A DNA stretch of 64,000 bases, from the NCBI RefSeq assembly GCF_003323745.1, contig NZ_QOIL01000008.1:269404-333403 (forward strand), read 5' to 3'. Under the pieces are notes generated by a model. It searched no databases, had not been told where the DNA came from, and saw only the letters and a list, made by a program, of their open reading frames with translations. Both the position numbers and the translations under genes were made by a program. This document shows positions 35,036-42,797 of this stretch, piece after piece; the first letter of the stretch is position 1; each line of letters opens with the position of its first letter. The stretch is from Sphaerisporangium album (GTDB lineage Bacteria; Actinomycetota; Actinomycetes; Streptosporangiales; Streptosporangiaceae).

Positions 35036-36618
35036 TGACGCTGACCGAAGACGTCCGCGCCGACCCGGTCCGCCCGGCCGGCCTCGGCCCCGTGGGGTGG
35101 CTGCGCTGGGCCTGGCGCCTGCTGACCTCGATGCGCACCGCGCTGATCCTGCTGTTCCTGTTCGCGCTGGCCTCGATACCCGGGTCGATATACCCGCAGC
35201 GGTCGATCAGCCCCGACAAGGTGGCGCAGTACTTCAAGGACAGCCCGGGAATGGCCGCCTGGCTCGACCGGCTCTGGCTGTTCGACGTGTTCACCTCGCC
35301 GTGGTTCGCGGCGACGTACCTGCTGCTGTTCCTCTCGCTGGCCGGGTGCGTCGTCCCCCGGGCGGCGGCCCACTGGCGCGAGCTGCGGCGCAAGCCCCCG
35401 GCCGCCCCGCGCAACCTGTCCCGGCTGCCCCAGCACGCGTCCTTCGCCGCGCCCGGCAGGACGGTCGACGACTTCGCCGCTCTGCTCCGCGCGAAGCGGT
35501 TCCGCACGGTCACCGGCCCCGGCTGGGTGGCCGCCGAGAAGGGCTATCTGCGCGAGACCGGCAACCTGCTCTTCCACACCGCCCTGCTCGCGCTGCTGGT
35601 CGCGGTCGGCGCCGGCTCCCTGTACGGCTACCGGGGCAACGTGCTGCTGGTCGAGGGCAACGGCTTCGCCAACACCGTCGCCGCCTACGACCGGTACATC
35701 CCCGGCCAGCGGGTCTCGGGCGAGTCGCTGGAGCCGTTCTCCTTCACTCTGGACGACTTCCAGGCCACCTACGTCGCCACGGGCGACCGGCGTGGCCAGC
35801 CGCTGGACTTCTCCGCCCGGCTGAGGGTCGCCGACCGCCCCGGTGCGGCCGAGCGTCCGTACGACCTGCGGGTGAACGAGCCCCTGGACGTCAACGGCAC
35901 GCAGACCTACCTGCTCGGCCACGGGTACGCCCCGGCGTTCAAGGTGCTGGACGGCAAGGGCCAGGTCGCCTTCGAGGGCGCGGTGCCGTGCCTGACCGCC
36001 GACCAGATGACCTACACCTCCGAGTGCGTGATCAAGGTGCCGGACGCGCAGCCGTCCCAGCTGGGGTTCCTGGTGCGCTTCCTGCCGACCACGGTGCCCG
36101 CCGCCGACGGCTCCTGGGTGTCGGTCTTCCCCGGCGCCGCCAACCCCACGGCGCAGGTGTTCGCGTTCTCCGGGGACCTCGGGCTGAAGTCCGGGCAGCC
36201 GCAGTCGGTGTACCAGCTCGACACCACGAACCTGAAGCCCCTCGTCATGGGGAACAAGACCAAGCCGCTCGCCGTCGGCGACACCCTGCCGCTGCCGGGC
36301 GGCGCGGGGTCGATCCAGCTCACCGGCGTCCGCGAGTGGATCAGCCTCCAGATCGCCCACGACCCCGGCCGGGGACCCGCGCTGGTCGCCGCCGCCCTGG
36401 CCGTCCTGGGTCTGGTGCTCTCGCTCACCGTCCGCCGCCGCCGGGTCTGGGTGCGGGTCGGCCAGGGAGAGAACGGCGAGGACGCCGAGGTCGGCGGCCT
36501 GACGCGCACCGACGGCGGCGCCGCCTTCGCCGACGAGTTCTCCACGATCGTCACGACCCTTCGAGGACGCGAGGCCGGCGAGGCCGATTCGCGTGAAGGA
36601 GCGAACCATGCCCACTGA
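35035..36618 (+). CDS. resB: Cytochrome c biogenesis protein ResB (Ccs1)
   Basis: A 527-residue component of the ResBC/CcsBA haem-handling and haem-ligation complex. Three N-terminal membrane segments (from LLTSMRTALILLFLFALASI on) are followed by a large extracytoplasmic domain (about 205-435) and a last segment (ALVAAALAVLGLVLSLTV). The opening R-T-A-L-I-L-L-F and the GNLLFHTALL segment near residue 180 are ResB marks. The real start is ATG 35035, overlapping ccdA; the frame is open well before it only by GC bias. The 3' end overlaps ccsB by 11 bases. Confidence 0.94.
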   Translation: MTLTEDVRADPVRPAGLGPVGWLRWAWRLLTSMRTALILLFLFALASIPGSIYPQRSISPDKVAQYFKDSPGMAAWLDRLWLFDVFTSPWFAATYLLLFLSLAGCVVPRAAAHWRELRRKPPAAPRNLSRLPQHASFAAPGRTVDDFAALLRAKRFRTVTGPGWVAAEKGYLRETGNLLFHTALLALLVAVGAGSLYGYRGNVLLVEGNGFANTVAAYDRYIPGQRVSGESLEPFSFTLDDFQATYVATGDRRGQPLDFSARLRVADRPGAAERPYDLRVNEPLDVNGTQTYLLGHGYAPAFKVLDGKGQVAFEGAVPCLTADQMTYTSECVIKVPDAQPSQLGFLVRFLPTTVPAADGSWVSVFPGAANPTAQVFAFSGDLGLKSGQPQSVYQLDTTNLKPLVMGNKTKPLAVGDTLPLPGGAGSIQLTGVREWISLQIAHDPGRGPALVAAALAVLGLVLSLTVRRRRVWVRVGQGENGEDAEVGGLTRTDGGAAFADEFSTIVTTLRGREAGEADSREGANHAH

Positions 36619-37573
36619 GATGTCCGGGCTCGCCACGCTCAGCGACCAGCTCATCCTGGCCACCGTCCTGCTCTACGTGTTCGCCATGATCGGCTACGCG
36701 CTGGACCTCGGGTTCGGCCGCGTCCGCGCGGCGGCGGCCCCGGCCCGTGAGCTGGTCTCCGTGGGCGCCGGAGCCGCGGCCCCCGCCGACGGACCGCCCG
36801 CGCCCGCCGGCGGCTCCGTCGCACCCGCCCAGGGCCCGGAGCCGCCCGCCTGGGCCGCGCGCGCCGCGGTCGCGGCCGTGGCGCTGAGCTGGCTCGGCTG
36901 GGCCGCCAACCTCGGGGCCATCGTCACGCGCGGCCTCGCGGTCGGGCGCTGGCCGTGGGGCAACATGTACGAGTTCGTGGTGGCCATCTGCTTCGCCGCC
37001 GTCTCGGCGTTCCTGGTGATGCAGATCCGCCAGCCGGTCCGCTTCCTCGGCGCGTTCGTGTCGCTCGCCGCGGCGCTCGGGCTCGGGTTCGCCGTCCGCT
37101 ACCTGCACGTGCAGGCCGGGCCGGTCGTGCCCGCGCTGAACTCGTACTGGATCGCCATCCACGTGACGGCGGCGATCCTCGCGGCGGGGCTGTTCATCCT
37201 CGCCGGGGTGTCCGGAATCCTCTTTCTGGTCCGCAAGGACGGCCCCTCGCGGCTGCCCTCGCGCGCCGACCTGGAGCGCGTCGCCCACCAGGCCATCGTG
37301 ATCGCGTTCCCCATCTGGACGTTCGCGGTCATCGCGGGCGCGCTGTGGGCCGACAAGGCGTGGGGCCGTTACTGGGGCTGGGACCCCAAGGAGGTCTGGT
37401 CGTTCATCACCTGGATCGCCTACGCGGCGTACCTGCACGCCAAGGCGACCGCGGGGTGGAAGGGCAGGGCGGCGACCATCGTCCAGCTGGTCGCGTTCGG
37501 CTGCCTGATCTTCAACCTGGTGGGAGTGAACATCTTCCTGTCGGGCCTGCACTCGTACGCGCAGGTCCCCTAG
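36608..37573 (+). CDS. ccsB: Cytochrome c biogenesis protein CcsB/ResC (haem-binding WWD protein)
   Basis: A 321-residue membrane protein with about eight segments that delivers haem to apocytochrome c together with ResB. The tryptophan-rich haem-handling motif is WGRYWGWDPKEVWSFITW, with conserved His residues around it (LHAKATAGWKG, AIHVTAAIL). A Pro/Ala-rich loop (about 45-80) is longer than in relatives. ATG 36608 has AAGGAG six bases upstream and lies inside the resB end. Last gene of the system II cluster. Confidence 0.95.
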   Translation: MPTEMSGLATLSDQLILATVLLYVFAMIGYALDLGFGRVRAAAAPARELVSVGAGAAAPADGPPAPAGGSVAPAQGPEPPAWAARAAVAAVALSWLGWAANLGAIVTRGLAVGRWPWGNMYEFVVAICFAAVSAFLVMQIRQPVRFLGAFVSLAAALGLGFAVRYLHVQAGPVVPALNSYWIAIHVTAAILAAGLFILAGVSGILFLVRKDGPSRLPSRADLERVAHQAIVIAFPIWTFAVIAGALWADKAWGRYWGWDPKEVWSFITWIAYAAYLHAKATAGWKGRAATIVQLVAFGCLIFNLVGVNIFLSGLHSYAQVP

Positions 37574-37715
37574 TCGCGGTCCCCGTCACCGGCCGGGAGG
37601 CACCCGGCCGGGGGAGACGGCGCCTATGGCCTCCTCCACACCACCGCCGCCTGTGCCCATTGCCGCGCCTCCGGCACGGCGGTTCTGGGCGCCTCGGACT
37701 CCTCCGCCGAACGGG

Positions 37716-38024
37716 TCAGTCGTCCTCGCGGCGGAGGCGGCGGTCCAGGTCGCGGAGGAAGTCGGGGTCGTCGTCGGGGCCGCGGGCCACGGGCGGCCGG
37801 TGGCCTCCCGGGCGGCCCGCACGCCGGCGCCGCACCGCCTCGTCGCTCAGAGGACGGCCGAGAAGCAGCCACAGCAGGCCGCCGATGTCGGCCAGGAGCA
37901 CGACGATGAGGACCCACAGCAGCTTCGGCAGGTTCCTTACGTCCCCCTCGGGTGTGGTGATCACATCGAACAGGCAATACAGCCAGAAGGCCAACAACGC
38001 CAGGCCAAGAAGCACGCTAGGCAT
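37716..38024 (-). CDS. PLDc_N-domain small membrane protein
   Basis: About 102 residues from ATG 38024. Two hydrophobic segments (SVLLGLALLAFWLYCLFDV and LPKLLWVLIVVLLADIGGLL) with a GRPL turn make up the phospholipase-D-nuclease N-terminal (PLDc_N) two-helix domain, without any PLD catalytic part. A charged cytoplasmic tail rich in Arg/Asp (DDDPDFLRDLDRRLRR) follows. Function unknown; such proteins are common membrane anchors in actinobacteria. The start is supported by a -10 box six bases upstream. Confidence 0.85.
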   Translation of the reverse strand: MPSVLLGLALLAFWLYCLFDVITTPEGDVRNLPKLLWVLIVVLLADIGGLLWLLLGRPLSDEAVRRRRAGRPGGHRPPVARGPDDDPDFLRDLDRRLRREDD

Positions 38025-38036
38025 GTCCGCAGCGTA
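38025..38036 (-). promoter_or_regulatory. Leaderless promoter of the PLDc_N gene
   Basis: On the minus strand TACGCT (38036-38031) is followed by GCGGAC and then the ATG at 38024, with no ribosome site. Confidence 0.5.
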
Positions 38037-38177
38037 AGCCATCCGACGGTAGATCGTGTTTCCGGGGATGGCGCCCCGCGCCGCGACGGGCCTCCCCGCC
38101 CTGCTCCGCGGGCTCCGTAGATTTTCGCGAGCCATCTCCGTAGCACATTACAGATGGCTTCCCGCGCGGCCTCGTCG

Positions 38178-38263
38178 TACGGTGGACCGTGACCACGCTC
38201 GCGGACGGGAGAGGTTGCGTGCTGATCTTCGCGCTCGCTCGGGCCTTCTGGCCATCGCGGTGA
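38178..38263 (+). CDS. Candidate leaderless mini-ORF (24 codons, 38189-38263) overlapping the metalloprotease start
   Basis: A -10-like TACGGT (38178-38183) is followed after five bases by GTG 38189, opening a 24-codon frame that begins MTTLADGRGCVLIF and ends at TGA 38261-38263. The TGA overlaps the GTG 38260 of the metalloprotease frame (GTGA), the same junction used by the true operon pairs in this window. The metalloprotease gene has no ribosome site of its own, so reading this short frame could be what delivers ribosomes. An unnoticed frameshift joining the two frames is the alternative. Confidence 0.35.
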
Positions 38264-39276
38264 CGGGCCAGCCCGGCGACAGGGGTCGCCACCGTCGCGC
38301 CTCGCGCTGGCGGCAGCGCGGGCCGTACGCCTTCCCCTACCGCGGCGAGACCCCGCGCGAGGGGGCGCAGGAGCCCACGGACCCCCGGCGTCCCGACGGC
38401 GCCGCCGAGCGCCGTACGGAGACCTCGCGCGAGGGCCGGGGCGACACGCGCCGGCAGCCGCGCGAGAGCCGCGCCGAGTACCGCGACAGCGGGCGCAGGG
38501 CCAACCGCCGCGAGAGCCGGGCCGACTCCTTCTGGGAGGGCGACCAGCCGCGCGTGGACACCCCCGGGGCGGTCACCGCGCCCGTCGTGGACCGGCCGCA
38601 GTACATCTGGCGCGACTTCGAGCTGGACGACGAGCCGCCGCTGGCCCAGCCGAACTCGCCGGACACCCCTGACCGCGGGGACGGGCTGAAGCACTGCGGG
38701 CCCCTGGAGCAGATCCTCTACCGGCAGTGGGACGCGGCCGAGGGCCCGCCCTCGGCGGACGCGGTCCGCGCCGTCGACAGCCTGTCCCGCCTGCCCGAGC
38801 GCCTGAAGGCCCTCCTGGCGGTCGGGCTCGACGGCATCTACGTCGGCCCCGGAGGGGTCCCCGATCTGGACGACATGGGCTACCTGCGGGGCGCGCCGCT
38901 GCCCTCGGGCAAGGCGACCTGGGACGTCTGCGCCGGCGCGTACGGCGACCGCAAGATCGTGGTGGGGGACCGGCCGTCGCCGACGCCCGACGTGATGATG
39001 CACGAGACCGGCCACGCCCTGGACGACATCGACGCGGCGCCGGGCGAGTGGGTGTCCGATTCCCCCGAGTTCCTTGCCCTCTACGACCAGTGCGCGCCGC
39101 TGCTCGCCTCGACGTTCCACCGGCAGCCGGGCGGTCTCGGCCGCAAGGAGTTCTTCGCCGACGCCTTCGCCGCGATCGCCTCGCGGCAGCGGCCCGCGCT
39201 GGTGGACATGCTGAACGGAGACACGCGTGCCGCGCTGGATGTCATGCTGTTCTTCAACCGGCGCTACGGAATCTAG
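38260..39276 (+). CDS. Zinc metalloprotease related to anthrax lethal factor (ATLF-like domain)
   Basis: About 338 residues from GTG 38260. Residues 1-105 are disordered and highly charged (Arg/Glu-rich). The C-terminal domain (about 140-338) has the zinc motif HETGH (His248, Glu249, His252) in VMMHETGHALDD and a downstream EFFADAFAAI whose Glu297 fits the third ligand, as in lethal-factor-type metallopeptidases. IYVGPGGVPDLDD and a KIVVGDR strand also fit. There is no signal peptide or transmembrane segment, so it acts inside the cell or leaves by a non-Sec route. An 82-residue acidic protein is encoded 10 bases downstream. The start is uncertain; the open frame reaches 38056. Confidence 0.75.
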   Translation: MTGQPGDRGRHRRASRWRQRGPYAFPYRGETPREGAQEPTDPRRPDGAAERRTETSREGRGDTRRQPRESRAEYRDSGRRANRRESRADSFWEGDQPRVDTPGAVTAPVVDRPQYIWRDFELDDEPPLAQPNSPDTPDRGDGLKHCGPLEQILYRQWDAAEGPPSADAVRAVDSLSRLPERLKALLAVGLDGIYVGPGGVPDLDDMGYLRGAPLPSGKATWDVCAGAYGDRKIVVGDRPSPTPDVMMHETGHALDDIDAAPGEWVSDSPEFLALYDQCAPLLASTFHRQPGGLGRKEFFADAFAAIASRQRPALVDMLNGDTRAALDVMLFFNRRYGI

Positions 39277-39286
39277 GTGATCCGTC

Positions 39287-39535
39287 ATGTACGTCATCCG
39301 GCTCGCGGACGGGAGGTTGCGCATACCGCAGTCCCTGACCAGCGACGACGGACGCCTGATCGGCAACGCCTACGTCGAGATCGAGCCGGGCGACCCCGAC
39401 TACGAACGGTGGCTGCCCGAGTCCATCACCGAGGAGCAGGAGGCCGAGCGGCGCCTGCGCTGGCAGGAGGGCAACGACGAGCTGGAGCGCGAGTTCCTGG
39501 CGTTCAAGGAGTCGCAGCCGGGCTATGACCGCTGA
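39287..39535 (+). CDS. Small acidic protein downstream of the metalloprotease
   Basis: An 82-residue protein starting MYVIRLADGRLRIPQSL, with a beta-type N-terminal half (VEIEPGDPDYERWLPESI) and a charged C-terminal helix (EEQEAERRLRWQEGNDELER). It starts 10 bases after the metalloprotease stop, so the two are probably co-transcribed. Size, acidity and position suggest a binding partner, perhaps an inhibitor of the protease, but no family is recognised and this is speculation. Confidence 0.65.
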   Translation: MYVIRLADGRLRIPQSLTSDDGRLIGNAYVEIEPGDPDYERWLPESITEEQEAERRLRWQEGNDELEREFLAFKESQPGYDR

Positions 39536-39822
39536 GCCGGTCCCTGAACCGACCCCTAAGTCCCCGGCCGCACCCCTAAAGGCGATCGGGTGCTCGCCGG
39601 GCCGCGGGTCGTGGCTCCCGCGGTGCCGGGTCGTGCCGATCATGTGCACGACGCTCCGGCCGACGTACATTCAGATCCGTAATTGCATTTATGGCGTGCC
39701 TAAAAATAACAGTGACCCTGCGGCTTCCGGGGGGCACGCAGGATCACCGGGTGGCGCATCGCGGCTTCGAGTTCACCGCGCCTCGCGACGAACGCCAGGC
39801 CCGGCGGGCTCTCACCTGCACA

Positions 39823-40044
39823 TCAGACGCGCGGCGAGTCGCCGCCCGGCCGATCGCCCGTGAGAACTTCCTCGCCACGCAGGAGGGCGTGCACCTCCGA
39901 CTCGCGGAAACGCCGGTGCCCTCCGGGGGTACGGATGCTGCTGATACGGCCTGCCGCTGCCCAGCGCGTCACCGTTTTTGGATCGACCCGGAAGAGGGCG
40001 GCAACCTCTCCGGGGGTCAGCAGACGTTCGCTGCTACTCTCCAC
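39823..40044 (-). CDS. BldC-like MerR-type DNA-binding protein
   Basis: A 73-residue winged-HTH protein. RLLTPGEVAALFRVDPKTVT, RWAAAGRISSIRTPGGHRR and YREAEV-like FRESEVHALL match Streptomyces BldC, a developmental regulator that binds AT-rich direct repeats. GTG 40042-40044 has GGGGGAGA four bases upstream and is preferred over ATG 40062. A Gly/Asp tail (DRPGGDSPRV) is extra. It may be the BldC orthologue; its neighbours here differ from the bldC locus I know, so I leave the symbol blank. Confidence 0.88.
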   Translation of the reverse strand: MESSSERLLTPGEVAALFRVDPKTVTRWAAAGRISSIRTPGGHRRFRESEVHALLRGEEVLTGDRPGGDSPRV

Positions 40045-40341
40045 AATCTCTCCCCCTCGCATCCCGCATCCCTGAAGCGGGCGGACAGGTATCCAGTTTG
40101 CCGAGCCAAATCTGATATATCCGTGATTTACATCGAAAGATCACGGGTTGTTATCAGCTGACTGCCCGTTTGTTATATGATAGAGCCTCTTTGGGGCGCT
40201 CGTGGGTGTTTCTTTACAAAAGCGCCGTGTTGGGAACACTAGCAGTGCTCGCGCCCGATGCGAAGTGAGCCGGTAAAGCTCCGGGGTCTTAATGGGCGGC
40301 CGTCCAGGGGTGCCCTAGACCGCTCCATCGGGCCGGTGGCG
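40045..40341. promoter_or_regulatory. AT-rich intergenic island with an inverted repeat upstream of the BldC-like gene
   Basis: About 300 bases without a gene and clearly lower in GC than everything around. CCGTGAT (40121-40127) and ATCACGG (40140-40146) form a 7-bp inverted repeat with a 12-base spacer. Several TATA-like stretches follow (for example TATATG near 40175), any of which could be the BldC-like gene's -10 on the minus strand. Strong regulation, possibly by the protein itself, is likely. Confidence 0.45.
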
Positions 40342-40357
40342 TAACCTCGACGTTGTG
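40342..40357 (+). promoter_or_regulatory. Leaderless promoter of the DUF4229 gene
   Basis: TAACCT (40342-40347) is followed after seven bases by GTG 40355, and no Shine-Dalgarno lies between. Confidence 0.5.
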
Positions 40358-40555
40358 CGACCGTTTCTCGTCTACACCGCGTCACGGCTCGGCCTGTTCG
40401 CCGTCACCCTCGGTGTGCTCTTCCTGATCGGCATCCACAACGTCTTCTGGCTCATCGTGATCAGCTTCGTGATCAGCGGCATGGCCAGCTACGTGCTCCT
40501 GTCCAGGCAGCGAGACGCGGTGAGTGAGCAGATCAGCAAGGGCCACAGGGGTTAA
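40355..40555 (+). CDS. DUF4229 two-segment membrane protein
   Basis: A 66-residue protein with two hydrophobic segments (RLGLFAVTLGVLFLIG and FWLIVISFVISGMASYVLL) joined by an IHNV turn, then a short basic tail containing LSRQRDAVSE, which is typical of DUF4229. In actinobacteria DUF4229 genes usually lie near menaquinone genes, as here with menG 1.4 kb away. Function unknown. Its TAA and the TAA of the convergent gene share the same four bases TTAA. Confidence 0.85.
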   Translation: MRPFLVYTASRLGLFAVTLGVLFLIGIHNVFWLIVISFVISGMASYVLLSRQRDAVSEQISKGHRG

Positions 40556-41856
40556 GGCAGCGGGAACATGCCGACCCGGGCATGGTACTCGTGTCCGAGG
40601 TGCGTGGTGTCGCTTCCGACGAGAAGGCCGCGTTTGTGAGCCAGGAACGCTTTGACACCGATGCCGCGGTCGCGAGTCGGGTTCCATGTGAGCGCTTTGC
40701 CGGTGGCGGGGTGAATCGCGCCAATCCCCGGCCTCGGCACCGCGCCCGGCCCGGCCGAGTCCGACCCCCGCGGGTTGTCGAGCCAGCGCTGATGGCCCCC
40801 GACGTAGACCGCGGCCCCCGTCACGGCCACGGAGTACAGCGAGTCGCCGCCGGTGAAGTTGATCCAAGTCGGGCGGATCGCCACGCCGCGTGAATAGGTC
40901 TCGAAGCGCGCCGCGGAATCGCAGAGCTTGCCGGTCCCCTTGGCGCCCCCTGTCGTCACAATGACGAAATACTCCCCGTCAGGTGAGAAATCAAGGCCCC
41001 GAACGTAAGACGGAAAGGCGTCCTTACACGCGGCCGCGTACGCCTCGGTGTGCCAGGGGGCGACCGCCGGGCGCGCGGCGCCGATGTCGATGAGCCCCAC
41101 CTGCGGGCGGCGCCGCCCGTCCAGGGTGGTGAACGAGCCGTCCACGGCGAGGCGGTCCCGGGTGGCGGCCATCGCGTAGACCTTCAGCGCTCCGCCGCGC
41201 GGCCCGCCGGGCGTGACGGTGAAGGCCGGGTCGAGCTCGCCGGTGGCGGCGTCCAGGCGGGCGAGCGCCGGGCGGGAGGCCTGGCCGACGCCGTCGAAGT
41301 CCCCGCCGACGTAGAGCCTGGAGCCGTGGAGGACGAGGCTCGTCACCTCGCCGCCACGGATCCGCCCGGCGAAGCCAGGCACCGGCGATCCGTCGGCCAC
41401 CGACAGCCGGGCCAGGCTCTGGGTCTCGGTGGCCTCCGAGCCGGACCCGCCGGCCGAGGTGAAACCGCCCCCGACGTAGACCGACCCGCGCTGCCCGGCC
41501 GCCAGCGCGCGGACCGGCCCGTCCACCTCGGGCGCGAACCGCGGGTCGACGCGGCCGGTGATCAGGTCGTAGGCGAACAGGTTCCTCCTGCGCAGGGTCG
41601 TGGCGCCCCGGGCCTCGCGGACCTCGCCGAACTCGCCGCCGACCACGACGGTCCTGCCGACGAGGGCGAAGGCGTTGACGATGCCGTCCATAACGTGGGG
41701 GGTGGTGGCGACGGGGCGGGCGGAGACCACGCGGGGGTGGGCGACGGCGCCGGCGGAGGCGGGGGCGCAGGGGAGCGCCACGAGCGCTCCGGCGAGCCCC
41801 GAGATCAGGCACACGGCTGTGGCGGTCGGCTTCAGGGCCGACGTTCGGGCTGGCAT
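40552..41856 (-). CDS. Secreted protein with propeller-like repeats
   Basis: A 434-residue exported protein with an N-terminal signal sequence (hydrophobic [16 protein letters not shown], then APASAGA as a likely signal-peptidase site). The rest is a series of repeated blades of the type [37 protein letters not shown], each with a Y/V-V-GG-x-F core, followed by [18 protein letters not shown] linkers. This resembles bacterial delta-60 or Kelch-like beta-propeller repeats. Catalysis is not predicted; it may bind surface ligands. It is divergent from menG. Confidence 0.82.
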   Translation of the reverse strand: MPARTSALKPTATAVCLISGLAGALVALPCAPASAGAVAHPRVVSARPVATTPHVMDGIVNAFALVGRTVVVGGEFGEVREARGATTLRRRNLFAYDLITGRVDPRFAPEVDGPVRALAAGQRGSVYVGGGFTSAGGSGSEATETQSLARLSVADGSPVPGFAGRIRGGEVTSLVLHGSRLYVGGDFDGVGQASRPALARLDAATGELDPAFTVTPGGPRGGALKVYAMAATRDRLAVDGSFTTLDGRRRPQVGLIDIGAARPAVAPWHTEAYAAACKDAFPSYVRGLDFSPDGEYFVIVTTGGAKGTGKLCDSAARFETYSRGVAIRPTWINFTGGDSLYSVAVTGAAVYVGGHQRWLDNPRGSDSAGPGAVPRPGIGAIHPATGKALTWNPTRDRGIGVKAFLAHKRGLLVGSDTTHLGHEYHARVGMFPLP

Positions 41857-41921
41857 TCACCAAGTCCTAGCAGACACTGGGTAACGGAGCGGCTACTTTG
41901 GGTGGAAGAGCGCATGCCCAC

Positions 41922-41937
41922 TAAGCTTGTCCGCATG
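41922..41937 (+). promoter_or_regulatory. Leaderless promoter of menG
   Basis: TAAGCT (41922-41927) is seven bases before ATG 41935. The upstream in-frame ATG 41914 does have a GGAAG site, so both modes remain possible. Confidence 0.45.
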
Positions 41938-42669
41938 ACGCGTGCATCCCTGGACAAGCAGCCGCATGAGGTGGCGGCGATGTTCGACCGCACGGCCCGG
42001 CGCTACGACCTGGTCAACGATGTCCTCTCCCTCGGCCAGGACCGCCTGTGGCGCAAGGCCACGGCCGCCGCCGTCGACGCGGGTCCGGGTGAGCTCGTCC
42101 TCGACCTGGCCGCCGGAACCGGCACCTCCAGTGAAACTTTCACCGCCCTCGGGGCGCGGGCCATCGCCTGCGACTTCTCGCTCGGCATGCTCCGCACGGG
42201 CGCCTCCAGGCGCGGCGGCTCCGGGCTGGACGGCGCGGGGCCGTCCGGGGTGACGTTCATCGGCGGCGACGCGCTGCGACTGCCCTTCGCCGACGACACG
42301 TTCGACGTCACGACCATCTCCTTCGGATTGCGAAACGTCAACGACACGGTAAAGGCCCTGCGCGAGATGCTGCGGGTCACCAGGCCCGGCGGGCGGCTGG
42401 TGGTCTGCGAGTTCTCCCGGCCCACGCTGAAGTCGTTCGATCTCGTTTACACCCAATACCTGATGAGGCTGCTGCCCCCGGTGGCCCGGGTCGTGAGCTC
42501 CAATCCCGAGTCCTACGAGTATCTCGCCGAGTCGATCCGCGCCTGGCCTGATCAGGCCGGACTCTCCCGGCTTTTGCGGGAGGCGGGCTGGGAAGGCATC
42601 GCTTGGCGCAATCTTTCCCTGGGCATCGTGGCCCTGCACCGGGCTGTTAAGCCAACCGTGGGGCACTAG
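41935..42669 (+). CDS. menG: Demethylmenaquinone methyltransferase
   Basis: Last step of menaquinone synthesis: SAM-dependent methylation of demethylmenaquinone. 244 residues; [18 protein letters not shown] at the start, SAM motif [10 protein letters not shown] (about 56-64), [40 protein letters not shown] and the late [18 protein letters not shown], all of UbiE/MenG type. The start [14 protein letters not shown] is the usual actinobacterial one. Next come the MenJ-like reductase and the nuo operon. Confidence 0.95.
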   Translation: MTRASLDKQPHEVAAMFDRTARRYDLVNDVLSLGQDRLWRKATAAAVDAGPGELVLDLAAGTGTSSETFTALGARAIACDFSLGMLRTGASRRGGSGLDGAGPSGVTFIGGDALRLPFADDTFDVTTISFGLRNVNDTVKALREMLRVTRPGGRLVVCEFSRPTLKSFDLVYTQYLMRLLPPVARVVSSNPESYEYLAESIRAWPDQAGLSRLLREAGWEGIAWRNLSLGIVALHRAVKPTVGH

Positions 42670-42680
42670 GTAAGCTCCAT

Positions 42681-42742
42681 CTGACAGCGGGCAGGGAAAA
42701 AGGGTTAGACTTCCGCCGACAAGTTTGTGAAGTGGTTCACAA
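42681..42742 (+). promoter_or_regulatory. Promoter and perfect Rex operator ahead of menJ-nuo
   Basis: TTGTGAAGTGGTTCACAA (42725-42742) is an exact match to the Rex consensus TTGTGAA-N4-TTCACAA. Upstream lie a possible -35 CTGACA (42681-42686) and a -10 TAGACT (42706-42711), with a longish 19-base spacer. The operator would sit just after the transcription start, so Rex would act as a block at low NADH. Confidence 0.88.
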
Positions 42743-42797
42743 AGGAACGAAGGCCCCAGCCCCCGAGGCCCTCGACACCTAGGACAGGACAGGTCCC

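Noticed and set aside
38056..38259. Upstream 68-codon extension of the metalloprotease frame
   Set aside because: Codon third positions lose the usual GC bias, the GTG at 38056 lacks a ribosome site, and the part overlaps the predicted promoter region; a start at 38260 is preferred, though not proven.
39691..40161. 156-codon frame antisense to the BldC-like gene
   Set aside because: It overlaps a clear BldC-family protein with a strong ribosome site and shows no consistent third-position bias.
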